Below are positions 55,301-63,619 of a stretch of DNA of 64,000 nt, in pieces. Positions within the stretch are counted from its first letter, which is position 1, and each line of letters begins with the position of its first letter. Under the pieces are notes generated by a model, which was not told where the DNA came from, made no database searches, and saw nothing but the letters and a program-made list of their open reading frames with translations. Both the position numbers and the translations under genes were made by a program. This stretch comes from Lytechinus pictus (lineage: Eukaryota; Echinodermata; Echinoidea; Temnopleuroida; Toxopneustidae): positions 14,954,217 to 15,018,216 of the forward strand of contig NC_087261.1 of assembly GCF_037042905.1 (NCBI RefSeq), written 5' to 3'.

Positions 55301-58300
55301 TATCATGAAAATATAAAAGTTATGCAAGTTTCTTTTCCGTGATAAAATAGAGCAATAATATAGGTATTTAATGAATGTAATAATTTCAAAATTGATTCAT
55401 TGCCCTTGTCTGAGATCAACCAATCATACACTATACCTTTAATTGTTAGGGATAACTCTTACCAAAATAATTTTGCGCAATCATCTTTTAAGACAAAATT
55501 TCACATCACAATTTTTCGGTAAATATGTAACAATGTCTGATTTACCCCTAAGATATTATGTAGTCTTGCCTTTAGTTGCATTGATATACTTGCAAACACT
55601 AACCAGTATATTATACAAATAAGGCTTTGAGAAAGTATAGTGGGAAATATTTATCCGAGGTTGGTCTGGCAATTACTATTTTTCCTGAGGGGCGAAGCCC
55701 CAAGGGAAAATAGTAATATTGCCAGTCCAACCGAGGATTAATAATTACCACTATGCTTTCGAAGGAAACGCCTTCGCCTTTGTTTTATATCCCCATCCCC
55801 ATCAACAATTTGAATCATAATTCCCTTTGACATTCACCTTTACTTACCCCCCCCCCCCTTCTGGCATGTTTGAAAATAAACCATTATAATTGCTAATCAA
55901 CATAATCACTTTCACTTCCTTCCTTACAGGTTGCTGCAACTGTTTTGCGGCATGCAAGCCCCGCTACAAGAGACTTGTGGACAACATCTATCCAGACACA
56001 GCTGAGGTACGTTTAGGAGGTCAAAGTTCAAAGTCAAGGTTAAAAATAAAGCTAGTGGTGATGATAATAACTAATTTTTGTCTCGCCCACCAGAGGTGAA
56101 GGCGAGACTTAGGGGTTCAAATGTCGTCTGTCCGTCACAAACCTTATTACACATAACTCTGCAACCGTAAGTCACTTTTCAACCAAACTTGGATGGTAGA
56201 TGGACTTGGGGGACCTGCATGTTATACTGCAGTCAGAGGTCACATGGTAAGGTCAAAGGTAATTTTCAGGTCAACGTTAAAGTTTTCATGCAAGACTCTC
56301 TTATGACACCTAACTCCGCAACCGGAAGTCACTTTTCAACCAATCTTGGATTGTCATGTAGTTAGGAGACCTGCATGTCATGCTGCAGTCGCAAGTCACA
56401 TGGTAAGGTCAAAGTTCATTTTCAGGTCAACGTTAAAGTTTTTGTGCACTTAGACTCTCTTGATGACACATAACTCTGCAACCGTAAATCACTTTTCAAC
56501 CAAACTTGGATGGTAGATGTACTTAGGGGACCTGCATGTTATTGTTTTGGGAGGTCACATGGTATGGTCAAAGTTCATTTTGAGGTAAACATTAAAATTT
56601 ACATGCAAGACTCTTATGACAAGTGTTATTCCATCCCAGTCATTTCACTATGAAGTTTCGATACATTACAATTCTGTTGCGTGCCCTCTCAAATCATGAT
56701 ATTTCTGGTTCTTCTCATAAGTGGGCGAGACACAAAATCGCTTATGCCTTGTTTTAAAAGGCAATGATAATGAAACATACATGACACTATCATTAGTCCA
56801 GTTTAATAATCAGAGTTGATTTGGTCCATTCATTAGATCAAACATGGACTTCTGTGTGCTTTGAATCATAGTTGTACATGCATTTCCTATTTGTTTCAAT
56901 TACACACCATTAGGAGTATGAAAATTCTGTTGATAACCAGGGCAGCTTTTCCTTTTTACTCTATTTGTGGTTTCATTTTGTTCCATGCCATAGGATGACT
57001 GAAACCAGTCAACTACTTTACATGTATCTAGGTCAAAATACTGATTTTGGCTCTCAGTGCTGATTCAGTAATTGCCAACTCTGTTATTAGTGTGAAGCAA
57101 TGTGATTGATCAGACCTGGGTTTTTTTTTTCCGATTATTATTTTTTTTAGGAGGGTTTGGTGCGAAGCAACATGGAGAAGTTGACATTCTATGCCGTGTC
57201 TCACAATGAGAAACTTGATCGCATCGGTAGCTACCTTGCACAGAGGTTAGACAGGGATGTGTACAGACAACGCATAGGGTAAGGAGAGTGTAGTGGGTGG
57301 TCTTGAGATGTTGGACGGGGAGGTCCATTATACAATGGATAGGGTAAGAAACAGTGGGTAATAATAATAATAATAATAGCCAATTTTTAGACTTTTCCCA
57401 GAATGGCTCAAAGCACGTTACAGCGTATTATTACCCCGGTCATTGGATTCATTTCAATCCCGCACGAAAAGTGCACAATTTCCACTCCCTGGGGAGCATT
57501 CCTTGCATTCATCGCAGCCTCATTATGGCGCTGGCAAAATCAAACATACAATATCTTTCGCATCCTACCGGGTACCCATTTAGCACCTAGGTCGAGAGTG
57601 GCAAAGTGTGGATTAACACCTTGCCAAAGGACGCTAGACCGCGGTGGGATTCGAACACACGACCCTCTGTATACAAGGCGAGAGTCAGAACCACTACACC
57701 ACGGTGGTGGTCTTTGATTAGATGTAATGTACAGACAACACATACTTTGAGAAACGTGTGGTGGGTGGTCTTTAAAGAGGTTAGACAAGGATTATGCAGA
57801 CAGCAAATCAAAGGGTAAAAAAAACGTGGAGCGGTCGGTGATTTTGAGAGGTGTTTGACAGAGGTTGTACGGTTTTAGCATCAAGAGGCAGAGGACATCA
57901 ATGATGTGTGACTCGATTCTGTTTTCGCCGGATTCAGATCGAAGGTTCATGACTCGGGCTCGGACTGGACTTCTAGCCTGTGTACTGATGACTTGGTGAT
58001 GAGTCTGGCACAATTTCATGGAATTTACACACTAGTGCGGTTTCATATTTCTTTGCCGTCACGTCACGGATATGGATATGTGTGACTCGGGGAATTGTGC
58101 AACCTCCGATGTTATTTCTCTGTTTGTATTTCCATCCTTGATAATTCATCGCATATCCGTTTCTTGATATTTTTCTCTTTTTCTTTCTCTCTCTCTCTCT
58201 CCAGGTATGTGTTGATTTCCATGCAAGCTTTAGACCAGCTTCTATTGGCGTGCCATGCACAGAGTCTGAATCTCTTTGTAGAAAGCTTCTTGAAAATGGT

Positions 58301-61300
58301 CCACAAACTACTGGAATCTAACAACATAGAGCTACAGGTTTATGGTACACAATCTGTAAGTACATACATGTATGCTCACTGTAGTTAGAACATGATATTC
58401 ATTAAAAAGTAATACTGTAGAGCTTTTTTTTTAATTTGATTTGGATAAAACATTGTTGTGCATGATGTACAACAATCTATCATTCCCCCCAAAAAAATCT
58501 GATTAATTAGTAAATGGTGCACAAACTTTTTTTTTTTATCCATTCTATTTGAGTTGGATTTAGTCCATTGTGCACATTACCAGTTCATGAAATAGTGCTC
58601 GCTACAAAATACTCTTACTTTGTTATATGTATGGTTTTTCCATATTTACTACTTTATTCAACCAATTATACCCCTTGTTTCCTATGTTTTCATTAATTGA
58701 CTCAACTGGAATCAACTGTAGCCTATAATGGAAGGGTCTTTATTATAAAGCCTATAGTTTTTCTTTACGGTATTGTAAATGCTACCAATCACACATATGG
58801 TATCTTAAAAAGAAAATTATATAAAGGCGATACCATTTCCAGTTGCCATTCCTGGATAAAGTAATTTAATTTCACCTAAACACAACACTTTCTGAATTGG
58901 CAACCATTCAAAGTTAGGTAGAATTTAATAGACTTAATATCATTCTATGTTTCTAACCACTGGAAGTGGGGCAGAAGGCTTATTGTAACAATTATTAACT
59001 ATTTCTGCCCCTGGCATTCCAGTACTTAATATTTATTATTGGTAGTCCTTTGTTCTCTGAATTCATTTAACAAATAAAAATAATAAAATAAGAATAATGA
59101 TATTAATAACATGATGGATTAGGGCATCATGGTCGAGTGGTTACGACTCTCGTCTTTCAATCAGAGGGACTTGGGTTTAAATCCAAGCCATGGTGTGCTT
59201 TCTTTCAGCAAGAAATTTGTGCTGCACTCGACCCAGGTGAGGTGAATGGGTAACCGGTAGGAAGAAATTTCTTGAATGCTTGAGCGCCCGATCAAGGAAG
59301 CCGTGCTAAAGACGGGATAATAATAAAACTATTGCGTTTAAGCAGGGCCCACTGGGAGGCAAGTTTTCAGAACTGAAGTGGCTACCCTGGGTAAAATATG
59401 ACATTATTATTATTATTGAAAAATGCAAATTGGCAATTTTTCATCAGGTATTTTTTTATTCATTACTGTTGCCAATTTGAGGAGCACAGGCAGATTACCA
59501 CTACCTTTTATGTTTGTTCTTCTAGTTTGTGAAGTTTGCTAACATTGAGGAGGATACACCGTCTTACCATCGACGATATGATTTCTTCATCTCCAAGTTC
59601 AGCTCTATGTGTCATAATAACAACGAGAATATGAGTGTCCGGAGAAAGTGAGTTTATTATCATTATTAGGACTGAGTCATTGGTTTCACTTTATTAGCCA
59701 TGGTTTGAGTACCAGTGGAAAAAGGGCGGAAATGGGTTTCCAAAAATTCAAGTGGTGCCAAATTTCTTCTGTAGGCAGGAACTGGGAACAGACGCCAGCA
59801 ATATTGGAGGTTATGGTATGTTAAAGAGCAAGAGGTAATTTGGACAAAATTTAACTTTCAAAAGTTGTCCACATTCAGTTATTTAAACAAAGGATATTAT
59901 TAACTTCCAAAGTTTTTATTGTTGTACATCCAATATCACTGGTTATTTACTATTCCCCTTGATCAAGTGAATCCTCACAAAAATAAGCTGATGTTTTGTA
60001 TTATGTACTTTTTGAAATCGATAACGAAATGTACGCTAATTAAATTTGATTTACGTCATTTCTGTTGTGTCTCACCAGAATTCGGATCGCTGGACTGAAG
60101 GGGATCCAGGGCGTGATCAGGAAGACCGTTAGCGATGAGCTCCAGGTGAAGATATGGGAGAAACAACACATGGAGAAGATTGTTCCGTCACTCCTGTTCA
60201 ATATGCATGAGGGCTTTGAAAGGTACAAGGAACTTGCATGCCAACAAACAACTAATGACCCAAGGTAGCCAAGCTTAAAATATCAATGTTTATAAAATGG
60301 TGATACAGATTCTATCACGTGACCAGTCATGTGATACAGATTCTGTCACATGACCAATCATGTATTTTTAACCCTAAAACCGTTGGGGGTGGGGTTGAAT
60401 CAACCCCCCTCCTCGGCATTTTCCATGACCATTCCTCTGCGCGAAATTTTTCAACCGCGCCACTCTCTTGACTTTTTACTTTGAAGTCTTGCGCATCTTT
60501 TGAGACCTAATTTATCATGCCTGGTATGCAGTTAAAAAATTGAGCAACATTATGTAAGTGCATTCCAGACCAAAAATTGCTCCAAAACTTGATTATATGT
60601 ACAAAGTCAATGAATATTGGGTTTTCTCATCTTATTCATAAAGATATGATTATTTTTACTTTCATCAGATGAAATTAATTGATTTAAGCATAATTATGCT
60701 TCAAAAACGTTCTGCTATGAATTTGGTCATTAAAAACAAAGAAAAACAATGAAATACGTAAGATATTCATTTTCAAACCAGATTTTTTTTTTCATATGTA
60801 ATTGTTAGCAATGGTATTAAGAATAATTTCACCAAATGTTAGCATTCTAGGAGCTTTTTTAGTGAATTAGAGCAAAAAGTATGATTTACGCATAAATTGG
60901 CATAATTCATATTTTAAAAAAAGTCTTATTTCAGAAAATTAACCATACAGCCTTACAGATCACATCCCACACTATTATCATGCCAATTTTCACAGCGTTC
61001 GCACGATCGGCGGCCAAATTGGCGAACGAATATTGTTGACTAACATATTTCTATTGACCGTTCATGATTTGAGACGAGATTTTGAGGTGAGGATGGTTTG
61101 TTAAATACATGTAACAAACACCAACATCACTATCTGATCAAACAAATGTATCATTTGATCTGGAAAACTGTCCAAATGCCCTTGACCATGCATCAGGAAT
61201 GTTAGAATTCCACAGGTACCTCATGCGTATAATTCTTACTAATGCCATTTGTTTTTGTCTTCATACCTATTAATCACTTTTCCTGTTGGTCCGTTAGTCT

Positions 61301-62969
61301 GTACCAAAATTTGTTTTGTTCAACTTGCTCTCATTTTTTTTCATTTCTGCATCAGTTATGTTCATACTTGGTACATACAATGTATGATCCTTGGGTAATA
61401 CCACATGTGACCCCATGAGAATGCTGGGGTCAAAGGTTAACTAGGGGTCAAAAGGTCAAATGATATGATGTCATGTCCATCCTGTTTCAAATTTTGTTAA
61501 CAACTTATTTTCATTTCTTTATATCTGCATCAATTTTTATCACACTTGGTTCAAATGATCATTGTGTAATACCACACATTGGAGAGTCTTAGGAGCAGTG
61601 AACGAGAAAGACGTAGCAGTCGTCTGATCGTTTGAGTCAACGTCGTCGTCTGCCCTTGTTCACTGCAATTGCGAATACTTTAGATTTCACTCGACTTGTA
61701 CGTGTACGTACGTCCACTTGAAACATCGCGATAACCAGCGGGTCATGACACGCCCTACCCGGAAGATCTGGCGACCCGTTCGGGTGATGCGAAGGTGCAA
61801 TTTGTGCACACGTGCCCTTTCACTTGCTTTGATTCCTTTTTACTCGAGTTGGGATATATATCGATATAGATTTTGGAGGCCAGAAAGCAATTCCAAATAT
61901 GATGAACATAGTGCATCGTACAACTTACATTAATTTTGTGAAAAGTCACTGAAAACTGTTTTAAAAGGGAAAGGTTGATCTTCATGCTGGGCTTGAACTG
62001 TCAAAATGACGTCACTCACGTACACGTCCACTATGATTTAGGAGAACCGCAAAATGGATGTGGCGAGGTTCTCGATTCTGATAGTGGACGTGTGTGAGGA
62101 CCTGAGGCATATGGCAGGCCAAAAAATGACGTCATCTCGTACCAGTCCACTATGTAGACGTACATTTCTAAAAGTGCTTATTTATATTCTTGAGGATGGT
62201 AAGGTCAAAGGTCATCAAGGGGTCAAAAGATTATATTCCACATATCATTGATCGTGAAATCAGGCGAGACTTGAGTTCGTGAACCACCTTGTTTTATTTT
62301 ATACCAACAAACAACTAATGACCAAGGATGTCAAACATTCACTACTTTTTTGTATTTCATTACATTTTTATGAAATATGTGGAATATTTCTATAGACTTG
62401 AATGTAAGGAAGCTCTTAGTTATTAAAATCACATCATGCTACAACAATGGCAATTCTACAGAGTCATTGAGGGTTTAAATAATTTCTACATTACAATGAG
62501 AAAAAATGAAATATTTTATATTTCAAATGATAATACAAACAAAATAATTTTTGGGAGATGTCATAGGTTTCCTCGTCTGCATATATGTGTCATTGTCAAG
62601 TCATTTGCATGTAATTTTGTTTCCTTGTGTGTGTGAAATTCCTATATGCTATAACTCTTATTTTACATGTACATCCAATCTTTATGTATTTGTAAACTTC
62701 ACGCTTGCTTGAATATCTGTTTATCTAGCAATTTACCAAGCAACTCATTTTTACACTGCATGACTGTGTAGCCTATTTTAATCAATGTTTGTCGTTCCTT
62801 TTTGCGTGTGTGTAACATTTAACTTGATGTGATTGAATTGTAGTCATGAGTCACCTGTATCGGACAACGTAGAAGAGAGACCCGCTGCCCTTGCTGAGAC
62901 TTGCCTGAGGAATGTCATGTGTAGCGCCGCGTACAACAACATCCATTCTGTGCTCAAACCTGTCCTCAG
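43386..62969 (+). CDS. EFR3: EFR3 (rolling blackout) N-terminal region, seven exons, 3' part outside window
   Basis: Join of 43386-43392, 55930-56006, 57151-57278, 58205-58355, 59526-59647, 60079-60264 and 62844-62969: 797 nt, 265 codons without a stop. It tracks animal EFR3 closely: PRYKRLVDNIYPD, NMEKLTFYAVS, EKLDRIGSYLA, ALDQLLLACH, LFVESFLKMVHKLLES, FANIEEDTPSYHRRYDFF, GIQGVIRKTVSDEL, HMEKIVPSLLFNM and the PAALAETCLR block. EFR3 is an ARM/HEAT-like helical rod held at the plasma membrane by palmitoylated N-terminal cysteines. It recruits PI4KIIIalpha with TTC7 and FAM126 to make PI4P. The cysteine cluster (CCNCFAAC, residues 4-11) is intact. The usual length is about 820 residues, so roughly two thirds lie to the right. 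Intron 1 is 12.5 kb. Confidence 0.95.
43400..46300. other. EFR3 intron 1, first part; little recognised
   Basis: AT-rich sequence with a poly-G element left end near 45852 (GGGGCGGATCCAGC) and a GCGAGCGTGAG unit at 45989. The GC-richer interval 45080-45260 has CTCACGTGCC but no paired splice sites of matching phase. No gene supported. Confidence 0.4.
46320..46580. mobile_element. Poly-G element right end and a decayed GCGAGC unit
   Basis: CAATGCGAACACAAAGCGCG GG at 46363 is a decayed array unit. At 46535-46575 a 16-G tract is followed by TCCTGGATCCGCC, the right terminus of the hAT-type poly-G family. Confidence 0.5.
47191..49640 (-). repeat. Long array of GCTCGCGCTTCGCGCTCGCAT units, reverse orientation
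   Basis: Starts beside a GGGGTGGCGGAACCGGGGGG poly-G end. Units such as GGCTCGCGCTTCGCGCCCAC (47385), CAGCTCGCGCTTTCCGCTCG C (47498), AGCTCGCGCTTCGCGCTCGC (49072), and variants near 47600, 47695, 47815, 49185, 49297, 49352, 49460 and 49572 lie about 100-130 bp apart. Between them recur AGTGCTTAGAATGTCC, TTTTAGGTCAGAATAT and ATCCTGTTCATG. Orientation is opposite to the 33-kb array. Confidence 0.85.
48455..48870. repeat. 36-bp minisatellite GGGGCGCCGAATTGATGTTC, nested in the longer array
   Basis: About ten units of the type TTAGGGGCGCCGAATTTATG TTTTGC and AGGGCGCCGAATTGATGTTC GACC, some with G tracts. It interrupts the GCTCGCGC array (units stop near 47960 and resume near 49070). The 48100-48150 C/A tracts precede it. 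Confidence 0.75.
50110..50480. repeat. Degenerate palindromic cluster of CCATTTGGTCTAATTGGAC words
   Basis: The left half has GATCCAATAGCCATTCAGTC CATATACCATTTGGTCTAAT, and the right half has the mirrored ATTGGATACTGGACCAAATA GTT and GATGGACGGAATGGATATGG AC. The centre is near 50300. Imperfect, no ORF. Confidence 0.5.
50921..50998. repeat. Hairpin and short tandem TATTTACAAGGTAAAGC
   Basis: TACCTTGTAAATA/TATTTACAAGGTA forms a 12-13 bp stem at 50921-50948. The unit TATTTACAAGGTAAAGC(C/T)TATTTCC is then repeated at 50934 and 50971. Confidence 0.7.
51000..51112 (+). mobile_element. 3' end of a LINE with (AATC)n tail
   Basis: CTTGCGAAATAAAATCAATC AATCAATA is the short tandem tail style of CR1/L2-like LINEs, preceded by a non-coding 3' region. 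Only the last ~110 bp are present. Confidence 0.45.
51570..52096. mobile_element. MITE with GACGAGTGGATACCATGC termini and a 9-bp direct repeat
   Basis: A G tract then GCACTTACATTGACGAGTGG ATACCATGCGCGACC at the left is mirrored by ATGGTCGTGCATGGTATCCA CTCGTCAATGGAAGTGC and a C tract at the right. GCCTTCACT occurs immediately outside both ends (51561-51569 and 52097-52105). A 9-bp duplication points to a Mutator-like origin. No intact ORF; ACTACGTGTTTAG-type words repeat inside. Confidence 0.75.
52110..55600. other. EFR3 intron 1, last part; scattered small repeats
   Basis: Contains short CATGGACCT palindromes (53471-53492, 54532-54558), a SINE-like tail near 53505 (TATAAAGCGCCCTACAAATG) and a twofold GAATATGCATGAGGTCGTAAT repeat at 55130-55190. 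No exon supported. Confidence 0.4.
55624..55765. mobile_element. Near-perfect hairpin MITE in EFR3 intron 1
   Basis: GAAAGTATAGTGG...ATCCGAGGTTGGTCTGGCAA T...ACTATTTTTCCTGAGGGGC is mirrored by GCCCCAAGGGAAAATAGTAA TATTGCCAGTCCAACCGAGG AT...CCACTATGCTTTC around a GGGGCGAAGCCCC centre. Stem of about 65 bp with few mismatches. Confidence 0.8.
55930..56006 (+). CDS. EFR3: EFR3 exon 2
   Basis: Acceptor TTCCTTACAG, donor GAG|GTACGT. Residues 4-28: palmitoylation cysteines CCNCFAAC then KPRYKRLVDNIYPDTAE. Phase 2 in, 0 out. Confidence 0.95.
56088..56752. mobile_element. TGTCTCGCCCAC TIR element with internal 165-bp repeats
   Basis: TTGTCTCGCCCACCAGAGG at the left and ATAAGTGGGCGAGACACAA at the right are inverted termini. 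Between them are three copies of a unit with AACTCTGCAACCGTAAGTCA CTTTTCAACCAAACTTGGAT and CACATGGTAAGGTCAAAG (starts about 56151, 56307, 56468). It begins 82 bp after EFR3 exon 2. A related decayed element is at 61290-62290. Confidence 0.75.
57151..57278 (+). CDS. EFR3: EFR3 exon 3
   Basis: Acceptor ATTATTTTTTTTAG, donor AGG|GTAAGG. Residues 29-70: EGLVRSNMEKLTFYAVSHNE, KLDRIGSYLAQRLDRDVYRQ RI. Its 3' end and donor are echoed several times in the following intron. Confidence 0.95.
57238..57880 (+). repeat. Tandem copies of the EFR3 exon-3 end and its donor, split by a SINE
   Basis: The real exon end is GGTTAGACAGGGATGTGTAC AGACAACGCATAGG|GTAAGG...GTGGGTGGTCTTGAGA. Diverged copies follow at 57306-57355 (TTGGACGGGG...GGATAGGGTAAGAAACAG), 57716-57775 (TTAGATGTAATGTACAGACA ACACATAC...GGTGGGTGGTCTTTAAAGA), 57778-57845 (GGTTAGACAAGGATTATGCA GACAGCAAATCAAAGGGTAA) and partly 57850-57880. 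The copy at 57343 keeps AGG|GTAAGA. Confidence 0.7.
57355..57715 (-). mobile_element. tRNA-derived SINE, copy 4
   Basis: Minus strand: CCGTGGTGTAGTGGTTCTGA CTC (A box TGGTGTAGTGG) and GTGTTCGAATCCCACC (B box), then TCCTTTGGCAAGGTG, GGTACCCGGTAGG and a long body to an ATTATTATTATT tail. It is inserted in the exon-3-derived repeat. Confidence 0.9.
58205..58355 (+). CDS. EFR3: EFR3 exon 4
   Basis: Acceptor CTCTCTCTCCAG, donor TCT|GTAAGT. Residues 72-121: YVLISMQALDQLLLACHAQS, LNLFVESFLKMVHKLLESNN, IELQVYGTQS. Predicted helical repeat region. Confidence 0.95.
59122..59420 (+). mobile_element. tRNA-derived SINE, copy 5
   Basis: GGGCATCATGGTCGAGTGGT TACGACTC has a consensus A box (TGGTCGAGTGG). 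A weakened B box (GGTTTAAATCC) follows. The body has AGCCATGG, CTTTCAGCAAGAAATT, CTCGACCCAGGTGAGGTGAA and ACCGGTAGGAAG. The tail is (ATT)n. In EFR3 intron 4, same strand as the gene. Confidence 0.9.
59526..59647 (+). CDS. EFR3: EFR3 exon 5
   Basis: Acceptor TTCTTCTAG, donor AGAAA|GTGAGT. Residues 122-161: FVKFANIEEDTPSYHRRYDF, FISKFSSMCHNNNENMSVRR. The IEEDTPSYHR block is a family hallmark. Confidence 0.95.
60079..60264 (+). CDS. EFR3: EFR3 exon 6
   Basis: Acceptor GTGTCTCACCAG, donor CCAAG|GTAGCC. Residues 162-223: IRIAGLKGIQGVIRKTVSDE, QHMEKIVPSLLFNM and a variable tail GFERYKELACQQTTNDP. The last ~24 nt have a second copy at 62306-62330. Confidence 0.93.
60290..61090. repeat. Dispersed repeat with GTTGGGGGTGGGGTTGAATC
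   Basis: Begins after a twofold TCACGTGACCAGTCATGTGA block (60297-60365). AACCGTTGGGGGTGGGGTTG AATCAACCCCCC and the following TTCCATGACCATTCCTCTGC G through GGCGAACGAATATTG look like one interspersed repeat unit. No ORF. Single copy in the window, so its repeat status is from general familiarity. Confidence 0.4.
61290..62290. mobile_element. Decayed GGCGAGAC-type element with an inserted palindrome
   Basis: GGTCAAAGGTTAACTAGGGG TCAAAAGG (61431) and GGTAAGGTCAAAGGTCATCA AGGGGTC (62200), with the terminal AATCAGGCGAGACTTGAG (62258), resemble the 56088-56752 element. In its middle lies a TGACGTCA-containing hairpin (62005-62100: CACGTCCACTAT...GAGAACC / GGTTCTC...ATAGTGGACGTG). Confidence 0.5.
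62305..62331 (+). repeat. Second copy of the EFR3 exon-6 end, in intron 6
   Basis: ACCAACAAACAACTAATGAC CAAGGA matches exon 6 at 60239-60265 (CCAACAAACAACTAATGACC CAAGGT) with one missing C and GT changed to GA at the donor. The two copies bracket about 2.04 kb of intron. Confidence 0.75.
62844..62969 (+). CDS. EFR3: EFR3 exon 7
   Basis: Acceptor TTGAATTGTAG, donor CTCAG|GTATGT. Residues 224-265: HESPVSDNVEERPAALAETC, LRNVMCSAAYNNIHSVLKPV L. Leaves in phase 2, so the gene continues past the right edge. Confidence 0.93.
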
Positions 62970-63133
62970 GTATGTGATAGACAAGAAGTATGTGAATCAA
63001 TGCGTTATTTTAGTTGAATGTTTGATTTAAATCAAGGTACCTATAGTTGCAGTGAACAATGATTTCATGAGAAAGTCTTTATGAAAATCGAAGTTGATTT
63101 TGGTTGTCATCATTACATCACAGATCTAGATCT

Positions 63134-63292
63134 GGGGCCCGTTTCATAAAGGACTTGCAACTGTTGTAACTTTGCCATTATGACAACTACCGTGGTAATA
63201 GGGCTTAGCAGCCAATCATAATCAAGGTTACCGTGGTAGCTGCCATAATGGCAAAGTTACAACAGTTGCAAGTCCTTTATGAAACGGGCTCC
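63134..63292. mobile_element. Near-perfect 159-bp hairpin MITE (GGGGCCCGTTTCAT)
   Basis: GGCCCGTTTCATAAAGGACT TGCAACTGTTGTAACTTTGC CATTATG is mirrored by CATAATGGCAAAGTTACAAC AGTTGCAAGTCCTTTATGAA ACGGGC, with CTACCGTGGTAA/TTACCGTGGTAG further in. The stem is about 65 bp. Related left ends are at 17915 and, diverged, at 25593. Confidence 0.9.
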
Positions 63293-63619
63293 TGGTTTAT
63301 TTGCATCCCTGTTAAATCTTGAAGTCTAAGCTGGAAATGATCACAATGAAGATCACCAACACAGATAAGCATATGTGGGACAGTGTATTCTTATTGCTTA
63401 GAAAAAGACCCAGCATCTTGCTGGAATGCCATGCTTTTTCTCAGAAATTACACATTTTCTAGTAAAATAATAATTGTATGGCTTGTACATGTATCTTTTA
63501 TTTATACTTACAAATACTTTCATAATTTTGCTAGATTCTATTTGAACTCACTTTAGATTGCTACCATAACTGGCTTATACTACATGTATATCTTATGAAT
63601 CCATCCTGAATGGCATCAT

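Noticed and set aside
59122..59195. Possible tRNA gene (also the B-box segments at 10920, 22040, 57650).
   Set aside because: A and B boxes are present, but each is the head of a SINE with shared body and tail, and the cloverleaf arms do not close well.
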